64,000 bases of DNA, from contig JADJZE010000018.1 of NCBI GenBank assembly GCA_016719405.1, positions 372,001 to 436,000 on the forward strand, given 5' to 3'. Numbering within the stretch: the stretch's first letter is position 1; each line of letters opens with the position of its first letter. The position numbers and the translations under genes are program-made. Origin of the DNA: Candidatus Aalborgicola lynettensis (GTDB lineage Bacteria; Pseudomonadota; Gammaproteobacteria; Burkholderiales; Burkholderiaceae_C). Below the pieces are notes generated by a model. The model ran no database searches. It was not told the DNA's origin and saw nothing but the letters and a program-made list of their open reading frames with translations. Below, one piece after another: positions 17,717 through 24,912 of this stretch.

Positions 17717-18391
17717 TCAGGTCCACAGGTCCAGCGGCGGGTCGGCCACCACGGCCCGCAAAATGTCGGAACGCGAAACAAAACCGGTCACGCCACCGTG
17801 GTCGTCCACCACCGGCAGGCCGGGTAGCCCGGTATCGAGCAGCACCCGCGCCACACGGCGAATATCGGTATCGGGTTCCACGCTGGGTACTGGCGTCCAC
17901 ATCACCTCCACCACACTTTGCATTAGCAAAGCCCGCCACACCAGAGCGTGGCTTTCGGGGCCGGGCAGGCGCTCTGGCCGCATCAAATCGGCGCGGGACA
18001 ACAGCCCTACCAAAATGCCCTCTGCTGAAACCACGGGCGCCTGGCCCACATGATTTTGGGCCAGCACCTGCCACGCCACTTCCACACTGAGCGTATCAAG
18101 CAATGTAATCACCGCATGGGTCATGACGGCGCGCACCTGGGTTACCGGCTGGCGCGGGTGGCCGGGTTTGCGAACCTGTTCATAGGCTGCCAAGGCGGTA
18201 CGGTGCACGGTGTCGGTAGGCGGCGGTTGCGGCGCCAACTCGCTAAAACGCGCGGGATTCTGGTCTTCGGGGTCCAGCCCCACCGCAGCCACGGCATGGG
18301 CACGGGCGGCAGCCACCACGGGGCCCACATGGTGCAGTTCCTCCATGGATCCCCGAAAAATGCGCCCTGCCTTGCCGTAGACCGAAAACAT
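17717..18391 (-). CDS. CBS-domain protein
   Basis: A 224-residue protein with a short N-terminal region (MFSVYGKAGRIFRGSMEEL) and two CBS motifs in the C-terminal part. The first is 'VMTHAVITLLDTLSVEVAWQ ... QAPVVSAEGILVGLLSRADL', the second 'VMWTPVPSVEPDTDIRRVAR ... GLPVVDDHGGVTGFVSRSDI'. CBS pairs bind adenosine nucleotides and act as energy or redox sensors; no effector domain is fused here. The start at 18391 gives the conserved N-terminus I recognise from other Burkholderiales; a longer upstream frame is low quality. It sits between pssA and hemW on the same strand. Confidence 0.82.
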   Translation of the reverse strand: MFSVYGKAGRIFRGSMEELHHVGPVVAAARAHAVAAVGLDPEDQNPARFSELAPQPPPTDTVHRTALAAYEQVRKPGHPRQPVTQVRAVMTHAVITLLDTLSVEVAWQVLAQNHVGQAPVVSAEGILVGLLSRADLMRPERLPGPESHALVWRALLMQSVVEVMWTPVPSVEPDTDIRRVARVLLDTGLPGLPVVDDHGGVTGFVSRSDILRAVVADPPLDLWT

Positions 18392-18501
18392 GGTGTGCCT
18401 CCTTGCCAAGCACCCGCCCGGCTGCGTTGTGCGCCCTGCTGCGCATCCCGACAATACCGCTGCGCGCACCCAAGTGATCGCAAACCGGCGCTGGGGGTTC
18501 G

Positions 18502-19812
18502 TTAGGCCGGATTGGACAGGAAAATTTCCTGCAAGTCACTCAAAAAATCAAACCCCCGCGCGGTGGGCCGCACCCGGCCCAAGTCGCGTTCAACCCAACC
18601 TTTGGCCTGGGCTTGCTGCAGAGCGGCTTCAATGGCGCTGAGCGGCAAACCGGTTCGCTCGGTAAATTCACGCAAGCCAAAGCCGTGTCGCAGTCGCAAG
18701 GCGTTGAGCATGAATTCGAATGGCAACTCGGAGCGGCTCACCTCGTCTGCCTGGGCCACAGCGTTACCGACCAGAGCGTGTTCCATGTAACGCATGGGGT
18801 CGCGAAAACGCACCTGGCGCACCACACGGTGGGCGAAGCTGAGTTTGCTGTGCGCGCCCGCCCCCAGCCCCAAATAATCGCCAAACTGCCAGTAGTTCAG
18901 ATTGTGTTTGCAGCGATGTGCAGGCTTGGCGTAGGCCGACACTTCGTAGCGATCCAGCCCCGCCACACCGGTCAGCTCGGTAATGCGGTCCAGCATGGCG
19001 TAGGCGGTATCGTCCTCGGGGATCACCGGCGGGTATTTGGCAAAGTAGGTGTTGGGCTCAATGGTCAGGTGGTAGATGGAGATGTGCGGCGGCGCAAACT
19101 GCAGGGCTTGCGCGATGTCTTGCTCCAGCGCGTGCATGGTCTGGCCCGGCAGCGCATACATGATGTCCAGGTTGAAGGTGTCAAACGAACGCGCCACCTC
19201 CTCCACCGCTGCCAGGGCCTGGGCCCGGTCGTGCACCCGGCCCAAGGCCGCCAGGTGCGCATCGTTAAAGCTCTGCACGCCGACCGAAAGCCGCGTCACA
19301 CCCGCCTGGCGGTAGCCACGGAAACGGTCTTTCTCGAAGGTGCCCGGGTTGGCCTCCAGTGTAATTTCACAATCCGGCTCCAGGCGCAGGCGGGCACGCA
19401 GGTCGCCCAACAGGCGGTCAATGGTTGCAGGGGCAAACAGACTGGGGGTACCACCGCCCATGAAAATACTGTGGATGGTGCGGCCCCAGATCAGCGGCAA
19501 TGCGGCCTCCAGGTCGGCGACCACGGCACTCACGTAACGCTGCTCCAGCTCCGGTGGCAATGCCCGACCGACGCGCCCCGGATCGGCAGTGCCCTGCAAG
19601 GCATGCGAAGCCCCAGCCGTCTGGGGTGCCACCGCAAGCTCATGCGAATTAAAGTCGCAATAGGGGCATTTTTTCAAGCACCAGGGCAGGTGGATGTACA
19701 GCGACAACGGGGGCAATGCCGCGAGCTGCAGGGTGCCGGGGCGCATGTAGTGGGTAATGTCATGCACCACCGCGGCGTCTTGTGTGGGTTGCCCCAGTTG
19801 AATCGGAATCAT
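18502..19812 (-). CDS. hemW: HemW-type radical SAM heme chaperone
   Basis: A 436-residue radical SAM protein. The cluster motif is 'IHLPWCLKKCPYCDFN' (CxxxCxYC with Phe after Cys-Asp, the HemW variant), then 'IFMGGGTPSLF' (SAM GGE-like motif), 'EITLEANPGTFEKDR', 'RLSVGVQSFND' and 'HNLNYWQFGDYLGLGAGAHS'. The C-terminal HemN-like winged domain is present (FEFMLNALRLRHGF). HemW binds heme and delivers it to respiratory enzymes; it was long mis-called oxygen-independent coproporphyrinogen oxidase. It overlaps rdgB by 4 bp (ATGA) and is the last gene of the kinase-PP2C-rph-rdgB-hemW set. Confidence 0.93.
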   Translation of the reverse strand: MIPIQLGQPTQDAAVVHDITHYMRPGTLQLAALPPLSLYIHLPWCLKKCPYCDFNSHELAVAPQTAGASHALQGTADPGRVGRALPPELEQRYVSAVVADLEAALPLIWGRTIHSIFMGGGTPSLFAPATIDRLLGDLRARLRLEPDCEITLEANPGTFEKDRFRGYRQAGVTRLSVGVQSFNDAHLAALGRVHDRAQALAAVEEVARSFDTFNLDIMYALPGQTMHALEQDIAQALQFAPPHISIYHLTIEPNTYFAKYPPVIPEDDTAYAMLDRITELTGVAGLDRYEVSAYAKPAHRCKHNLNYWQFGDYLGLGAGAHSKLSFAHRVVRQVRFRDPMRYMEHALVGNAVAQADEVSRSELPFEFMLNALRLRHGFGLREFTERTGLPLSAIEAALQQAQAKGWVERDLGRVRPTARGFDFLSDLQEIFLSNPA

Positions 19813-20411
19813 GACAGCCAGTTGTCACGCATCAGCGCCACCATGGCGCGCGCCGCACGGCCTCTATGGCTGTTGGCGTTCTTCACCTCCACCGGTAACT
19901 GCGCAAAGGTTTGTCCAAACTCGGGGATCCACATCACCGGGTCAAAACCAAAACCGTTGGAACCGGCCGGTTCCCGTGCAATCTGGCCCACCACCCGGCC
20001 CACAGCGATCAGGGGCTCGGGGTCGTCGGCGCTGCGCACCGCCACCAGGGTGCTGACCATGGCGGCACGTCGGTTGTCCAGATTGCGCATTTGCTCCAGC
20101 AGCGCCCGCACATTGTTGTCGTCGCTTTTGGCATAACCAAACTGGGTGGCGTAGTAGGCCGTGTCCACGCCAGGCAAGCCACCAAACGCATCCACACACA
20201 AACCGGCGTCATCTGCCAACGCGGGCAAATCGGTGTGCCGGGCCGCATTGCGGGCTTTGGCCAGGGCGTTTTCGACAAAGGTGCGGTGGGGTTCGGGCGC
20301 CTCGGGAACGCCCAGATCGCTCTGGCGCACCAGCGTGCAGCCCAGCGGGGAGAACATGGTTTGCAGTTCGACCAGCTTGCCCTGGTTGTTGGATGCGAGA
20401 ACGATCTTCAT
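19809..20411 (-). CDS. rdgB: RdgB/HAM1 non-canonical purine NTP pyrophosphatase
   Basis: A 200-residue enzyme beginning MKIVLASNNQGKLVELQ (nucleotide-binding N-terminus), with 'TFVENALAKARNAA', 'ALADDAGLCVDAFGGLPGV' and 'GFGFDPVMWIPEFGQTFAQL' as the conserved active-site blocks and a C-terminal 'SHRGRAARAM'. It removes ITP, dITP and XTP to keep damaged purines out of DNA and RNA. Its start codon is 6 bp from a large REP-like hairpin (20418-20460), and no ordinary Shine-Dalgarno sequence is visible, which may limit its translation. Its stop overlaps the start of hemW. Confidence 0.94.
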   Translation of the reverse strand: MKIVLASNNQGKLVELQTMFSPLGCTLVRQSDLGVPEAPEPHRTFVENALAKARNAARHTDLPALADDAGLCVDAFGGLPGVDTAYYATQFGYAKSDDNNVRALLEQMRNLDNRRAAMVSTLVAVRSADDPEPLIAVGRVVGQIAREPAGSNGFGFDPVMWIPEFGQTFAQLPVEVKNANSHRGRAARAMVALMRDNWLS

Positions 20412-20417
20412 ATTTTT

Positions 20418-20460
20418 TTGGGGTCAGACCACTCGCGATAGCGATGTGCTCTGACCCCAA
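20418..20460. repeat. REP-like palindrome with ggggtcaga/tctgacccc arms
   Basis: The arms ttggggtcagaccac and gtgctctgaccccaa pair with one mismatch, and the interior TCGC-gata-GCGA extends the stem. This is the typical look of REP sequences mobilised by REP-associated tyrosine transposases; no such transposase is in the window. It abuts the rdgB start codon. Confidence 0.72.
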
Positions 20461-20471
20461 CGACTTATACG

Positions 20472-20530
20472 ATTTATGCCGTTTGCGCCCGTCAATCGTG
20501 CGCAAGCAGCTATTATTTTGATAGCGATTG
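20472..20530 (-). repeat. Dispersed palindromic repeat, copy D (overlaps rph 3' end)
   Basis: On the minus strand: caatcgctatcaaaataata, then gctgcttgcgcacgattgac, then gggcgcaaacggcataaa. It encodes the last residues of RNase PH (about SLSK) and supplies its TAA stop codon. Confidence 0.8.
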
Positions 20531-21241
20531 CTGTTGCAGGGCCATCAGCTCGGTAATGCCTTTTTCGGCCAGGGTCAGCAAACTGTCCATTTCGGCACGG
20601 GTGAACGCGGCGCCTTCTGCCGTGCCCTGCACTTCGACAAAATGCCCGGCGCCAGTCATCACCACGTTCATGTCGGTGTCGCAGGCGGAATCTTCGGTGT
20701 ATTCCAGATCCAACAGGGGCGTGCCCTGCACAATGCCGACGGAAATGGCGGCCACCGCAGCGGTGATGGGGCTTTGGCTGATTTTGCCAGCCGCCAGCAG
20801 GCCATTAACGGCATCTTGTGCGGCCACAAACGCACCGGTAATGGCGGCAGTGCGGGTGCCACCGTCGGCCTGCAGCACATCACAATCGATCTGGATAGTG
20901 CGTTCGCCCAATTGTTTCAGGTCAAACACGGCCCGCATGGAGCGGCCAATCAGGCGCTGAATCTCCTGGGTGCGGCCGCTTTGCTTGCCGCGAGCGGCCT
21001 CGCGGTCGTTGCGGGTGTGGGTGGCGCGGGGCAACATGCCGTATTCGGCCGTAACCCAACCCTCGCCACTGCCACGTTTGTGGGGCGGCACTTTTTCTTC
21101 CACCGATGCGGTGCAGAGCACTTTGGTGGCACCAAACTCAATCAGTACCGAGCCTTCGGCGTGCATGGTGTAACCACGGGTGATGCGCACCGGGCGCAGC
21201 TGGTCGGCGGCCCGCGCATGGCTGCGCGCAAAACCGCTCAC
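20513..21241 (-). CDS. rph: Ribonuclease PH
   Basis: A 242-residue phosphorolytic 3'-5' exoribonuclease that trims tRNA 3' ends. Blocks seen: 'GSVLIEFGATKVLCTASVEE', 'GWVTAEYGMLPRATHTRNDREA', 'RTIQIDCDVLQADGGTRTAAITGA' (phosphate and catalytic site) and 'DMNVVMTGAGHFVEVQGTAE'. The start is a GTG at 21241 that overlaps the PP2C stop by 4 bp (GTGA), arguing for translational coupling. The final residues (QQQSLSK) and the stop come from an inserted palindromic repeat, so the natural C-terminus seems to have been replaced. The enzyme body is complete. Confidence 0.94.
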   Translation of the reverse strand: MSGFARSHARAADQLRPVRITRGYTMHAEGSVLIEFGATKVLCTASVEEKVPPHKRGSGEGWVTAEYGMLPRATHTRNDREAARGKQSGRTQEIQRLIGRSMRAVFDLKQLGERTIQIDCDVLQADGGTRTAAITGAFVAAQDAVNGLLAAGKISQSPITAAVAAISVGIVQGTPLLDLEYTEDSACDTDMNVVMTGAGHFVEVQGTAEGAAFTRAEMDSLLTLAEKGITELMALQQQSLSK

Positions 21242-22152
21242 GATCGGCGGGCGGCAGAGCGCCGAATGGCTTCGTTGATTTCAGCGATGGAGCGCTCGAT
21301 GGCGGCATCGTCAAGCTCGTCTTCGCCAGAATCGACCCAGCCGGCCTGCACGGTAGAGGCAAAAACGCCGTCCTCGATGTGGTCGGTGGAGATGGCACCA
21401 CGGGTGCTCTCGAAGACATCGGGCGTTTCCCACTCCATGGCGATCAGGGTGACGTTATCGCTATGTGCACCGGCTTTGGTCAAAGCCGCTTCGACCAAGT
21501 CGGGTGCAGAGGTGCCAATGGGTTTGTGCCCCAGGTGGTACACAATGTCCGAGTCGTCCAGGCTACCCCATAAGCCATCGGAGCACAGCAAAATGCGATC
21601 CCCCTGCTGCAACGGCACCGGCCCTGTCACCTCAAAAACCGGTTTGGCGGGCGACCCCAGGCAGGTGTACAGCACATTGCGGTTGAAGTTATCTGGAATC
21701 GGTACGTTGGGCTTGGCCTCTTGCCGCTGCTCAATGTAGGAATGGTCCCGCGTGCGCGCCAACAGTTCACCCTGGCGCACGAAATACAGACGGGAGTCTC
21801 CGCAATGCATCCAACTGGCCCGCCCACCCTGAACGATGGCGGCCACCAGCGTGGTACGGGGGGTATCCATCAGGTGCTTTTCGGTGGCGTAGCGCAAAAT
21901 TTGCCGGTGGGCGGCCAAAATGGCCTTTTTGAAGAACGCTTCCACATCGTCGATTTCGGGCTTGGCTTCTTGCTGGTACATCGCCGAGATGACCTGCAAG
22001 GCCATTTGGGCCGCTACCTCCCCTTCCGGGTGCCCACCCATGCCGTCGGCGAGCAAAAATATGCCCGACGACTTGGTGTAGCAATAGCCCATGCGGTCTT
22101 CGTTCTTTTCACGCCCACCCTTGCGGCTGATTTGAAAGACAGAAAATTTCAT
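21238..22152 (-). CDS. PP2C-family protein serine/threonine phosphatase
   Basis: A 304-residue metal-dependent phosphatase. Metal-binding motifs are 'NEDRMGY' (Glu-Asp at 18-19), 'LLADGMGGHPEGE' (Asp36), 'GDSRLYFVRQGE', 'LLCSDGLWGSLDD' and 'HSDNVTLIAMEW'. The last 60 residues form an acidic extension (EDELDDAAIERSIAEINEAI). It should oppose the neighbouring kinase, with which it overlaps by 4 bp; such kinase-phosphatase pairs act on shared cytoplasmic targets. The substrates cannot be read from the sequence. Confidence 0.93.
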   Translation of the reverse strand: MKFSVFQISRKGGREKNEDRMGYCYTKSSGIFLLADGMGGHPEGEVAAQMALQVISAMYQQEAKPEIDDVEAFFKKAILAAHRQILRYATEKHLMDTPRTTLVAAIVQGGRASWMHCGDSRLYFVRQGELLARTRDHSYIEQRQEAKPNVPIPDNFNRNVLYTCLGSPAKPVFEVTGPVPLQQGDRILLCSDGLWGSLDDSDIVYHLGHKPIGTSAPDLVEAALTKAGAHSDNVTLIAMEWETPDVFESTRGAISTDHIEDGVFASTVQAGWVDSGEDELDDAAIERSIAEINEAIRRSAARRS

Positions 22153-23159
22153 TTCGGTTTAGCCCCGGCCACATTCGCAACCACTGCTACCGATTTCTTG
22201 GTGTCTGCCACCATGGTGTCAAATTGCATGCGAACTTTTTCAGTGACCGAGAGCTTGGTGTAACGGCGTTCGCCTTCACGGCTCAATTCTTTTTGCAGGG
22301 CAAACACCGACTGCGGGCGCGACAGCGGGTCCAGCGCCATGCACCATTCCACCACTTCAATCAGATTATCGGAATACACGCCGCGCAAACGCGACAACGC
22401 AACCATGATGCGGTCTTTCTCCTGGCGCTGTGGTGCCTCGTTGGGTGGGTAACCCTGCATGCAGGCGTAAATACAGGCACCAATTGCGTAAATATCCGTC
22501 CAGGGGCCCATGGAGGAATCACGCCGGTACATCTCGGGGGCCGCAAAGCCAGGGGTGTACATGGGGCGAATAAAGTTGCCTTCTTTGCTCAAAACCTCGC
22601 GCGCCGCACCAAAGTCAATCAGCACCGATTTGTTGTCGTCGGTAATGAAAATGTTGGCCGGCTTGATGTCCAGATGCAGCATCTTGTGCTGATGGACGAT
22701 GCGCAACCCGCGCAGAATCTCGTCAAACAAGGAGCGAATCGTCGACTCCCGAAACACCTTGCTTTGCTTCAGATCGCGCGCGGTCACAATGAAATCCTGC
22801 AAGGCGGCGCCTTCCAGATAATTCATGACCATGTAAACCGTTTCGTTTTCCCGGAAGAAATTCAACACACTCACCACCGAAGGGTGGGAGATTTGCGCCA
22901 GCGAACGGCCTTCTTCAAAGAAACTCTTCAACCCCAACCGGTACAGGGAGAGTTTTTCTGGCGCCACCTGGGGTGCCAGTTCACCCGGCGCCCGACTCGC
23001 CAGTGAAGAGGGAAGGTACTCTTTGACAGCGACTTGCTGCCCCTCACTGTCCAGCGCCAGATAGACAAGGCCGAATCCGCCTGCCGCCACCTTGCGAATG
23101 ATGCGGTAACCGCCTATGGTGGTATCCGGGGGGAGGGGTGCTGGTTTGACCTTCGACAT
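22149..23159 (-). CDS. Serine/threonine protein kinase (Hanks type), soluble
   Basis: A 336-residue protein kinase. The glycine-rich loop is 'VAAGGFGLVYLA' (24-35), the ATP-binding lysine Lys46 in 'VAVKEYLP', the catalytic loop 'LHLDIKPANIF' with Asp164 (an HLD variant of HRD), and the metal-binding 'IDFGAAREV' (182-184). 'PGFAAPEMY' is the activation-segment APE. There is no transmembrane segment or PASTA sensor, so it is cytoplasmic, with a short tail of unknown role (TKKSVAVVANVAGAK). It is the first gene of the kinase-PP2C-rph-rdgB-hemW set. An 8-bp inverted repeat (attctcac/gtgagaat, 23203-23232) lies in the divergent gap to yicC. Confidence 0.92.
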   Translation of the reverse strand: MSKVKPAPLPPDTTIGGYRIIRKVAAGGFGLVYLALDSEGQQVAVKEYLPSSLASRAPGELAPQVAPEKLSLYRLGLKSFFEEGRSLAQISHPSVVSVLNFFRENETVYMVMNYLEGAALQDFIVTARDLKQSKVFRESTIRSLFDEILRGLRIVHQHKMLHLDIKPANIFITDDNKSVLIDFGAAREVLSKEGNFIRPMYTPGFAAPEMYRRDSSMGPWTDIYAIGACIYACMQGYPPNEAPQRQEKDRIMVALSRLRGVYSDNLIEVVEWCMALDPLSRPQSVFALQKELSREGERRYTKLSVTEKVRMQFDTMVADTKKSVAVVANVAGAKPK

Positions 23160-23237
23160 AATTTATGAATGAAACGCCCATCTGATCTGTCTGAACCCGG
23201 TTATTCTCACAGCCGATTTATGACGTGAGAATATGCA

Positions 23238-23938
23238 ATGCCAGTTTACAGCATGACAGGTTATGCCAGCGCACAGCACAGCACAACCTCCACACCGCCC
23301 GATTCTGATACGAAGCCCGTCGCAGGGCAACTGGGTCTTGAAATTCGATCCGTGAACAGTCGTTTTTTGGATCTTTCGTTCCGTCTGCCAGAGGACCTGC
23401 GCCAGTTTGAGCCTGCACTGCGCGACGTGCTGGTGGGAAAAATCAAACGCGGCAAAGTCGAGGTTCGTGCATCCATTGAAATGGCCGCTGTCAATGGCGT
23501 ACCCGACCCGACACCGCGCCTGTTGCAGCGACTCAATACCCTGCAAGACAATATCAAATCGTGGCTACCCACCGCAACGCCACTGAGTGTGGCCGACGTG
23601 ATTCGGCTCACCACCACGGAAAACAGCAGCGCGCACGACTGGAGCGCGGAAGTTCTCCCCCTGGCCGAGAAAACGCTGCACGCGCTGCTCAATGCCCGCC
23701 AACGCGTATTGACGTGGCAGAAGAAGTGACACGATTGAACTCCCATCTGGACGAAATTGAACGGCTGTTACACAAAGGTGGCGAAGTCGGCAAACGCCTG
23801 GATTTTCTGATCCAGGAACTACATCGGGAGGCCAATACACTGGGCTCCAAATCCGCAGCACTGGAACTCACACGGATATCTGTCGACATGAAGGTCCTGA
23901 TCGAACAGATGCGCGAGCAAATTCAGAACATAGAATAG
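23238..23938 (+). pseudogene. yicC: YicC-family protein with an internal out-of-frame deletion
   Basis: The N-terminal part, MPVYSMTGYASAQ ... LEIRSVNSRFLDLSFRLPED, is the YicC N-domain. After 'LHALLNARQ' (about 23705) the family core of some 60-70 residues is absent, and coding resumes in another frame with 'RIDVAEEVTRLNSHLDEIER' and 'GKRLDFLIQELHREANTLGS', the diagnostic YicC C-terminal (DUF1732) motif, ending at 23938. In frame +1 the N-terminal part stops after TWQKK. The family is a metal-dependent endoribonuclease group. The missing segment would be part of the central helical region. As with the acyl-CoA ligase, the gap is about 200 bp, so an assembly deletion is possible. It is upstream of gmk and rpoZ as in other betaproteobacteria. 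Confidence 0.83.
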
Positions 23939-23975
23939 AGCGACTTACAGTACTACGCTCCACGGCCACACTCCT

Positions 23976-24596
23976 ATGGAATACCCGGGAAACCTCTTTG
24001 TCGTAGCCGCCCCCAGCGGGGCGGGCAAATCCAGTCTGGTCAAAGCCTTGCTGGAGCTGGACTCCCATGTACAGCCCTCTGTTTCGCACACCACCCGGGC
24101 ACCCCGTGGCCAGGAGAAACATGGGCGCGAGTATTTTTTCACGTCGCAACAAGAGTTTGATGCCATGGTCGCGGCCAACGGGTTTGTGGAGTGGGCGCAT
24201 GTACACAACCACCGTTACGGCACGTCCAAAAAAGCCATTGAAGACCGCATGGCACAAGGCGCTGATGTGATTCTGGAAATCGATTTTCAAGGTGCCTTGC
24301 AGATAAAAAACATCTTCGCCAACGCCATTTCCATTTTCATCCTGCCTCCCAGTTGGGATGAATTGCGATCACGATTGGAGCGCCGCGGGGAAGATGCCCC
24401 TGAAGTGATTGATGTGCGCATGGAAAATGCAGCCATGGAAGTGGCGCAGGTGGCGAAATTTGACTTCGTTATAATCAACGAACTGTTTGACCGTGCGCTC
24501 TTCGACCTGAAGGCCATCGTCCACGCCGAGCGGCTGCGTTTTGTCGCACAGCGCCGCGCCCGAGCCGAAACATTCAAAGCGCTCAACATCCTCTAG
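23976..24596 (+). CDS. gmk: Guanylate kinase
   Basis: A 206-residue kinase that phosphorylates GMP to GDP with ATP. The P-loop is 'APSGAGKSSLVKAL' (Gly15-Ser19), the GMP-binding region includes 'SHTTRAPRGQEKHGREYFF' and 'FVEWAHVHNHRYGTSK', and the lid region is 'RLERRGEDAPEVIDVRM'. The length is standard. It belongs to the yicC-gmk-rpoZ-spoT cluster; rpoZ follows after 16 bp, so they are probably co-transcribed. It links guanine nucleotide supply to (p)ppGpp made by the neighbouring SpoT. Confidence 0.96.
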   Translation: MEYPGNLFVVAAPSGAGKSSLVKALLELDSHVQPSVSHTTRAPRGQEKHGREYFFTSQQEFDAMVAANGFVEWAHVHNHRYGTSKKAIEDRMAQGADVILEIDFQGALQIKNIFANAISIFILPPSWDELRSRLERRGEDAPEVIDVRMENAAMEVAQVAKFDFVIINELFDRALFDLKAIVHAERLRFVAQRRARAETFKALNIL

Positions 24597-24612
24597 TCCT
24601 TCGGAGAAACCC

Positions 24613-24816
24613 ATGGCCCGTATTACCGTAGAAGACTGCTTGGTGCAGATCCCCAACCGTTTCCAATTGGTTTTGGCTGCAACCTACCGCGCCCGTATGC
24701 TCAACCAGGGGCACACGCCAAAAATTGAGAGCAAAAACAAGGCTGGCGTAACCGCCTTGCGAGAAATTGCGGCTGGAAAAATTGGCCTGGAAATGCTGAA
24801 GAAGGTTCCTTTGTAA
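24613..24816 (+). CDS. rpoZ: RNA polymerase omega subunit
   Basis: A 67-residue protein with the omega signature: MARITVEDCLVQIPNRFQLV, 'ATYRARMLNQGH' and 'NKAGVTALREIAAGKIG'. Omega helps assemble RNA polymerase and forms part of a ppGpp binding site. The start has GGAGAAACC immediately upstream. A clear terminator follows at 24834-24858. Confidence 0.96.
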   Translation: MARITVEDCLVQIPNRFQLVLAATYRARMLNQGHTPKIESKNKAGVTALREIAAGKIGLEMLKKVPL

Positions 24817-24833
24817 GCCCACCAAACTCCCCC

Positions 24834-24858
24834 AGCACCGCATGCGGTGCTTTTTTTT
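24834..24858 (+). terminator. Rho-independent terminator after rpoZ
   Basis: A perfect stem AGCACCGC-at-GCGGTGCT is followed by eight T. It lies 17 bp after the rpoZ stop and would separate gmk-rpoZ from spoT transcription, at least partly. Confidence 0.88.
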
Positions 24859-24912
24859 GCCCTTTTGGCGGCCCTGCCTACCAATGCCGAGGCAGCGCGC
24901 TACATTTGAGGC

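Noticed and set aside
18613..20136. A 507-residue open frame opposite hemW and rdgB
   Set aside because: It is the antisense of two well-conserved genes and shows no protein-like motif.
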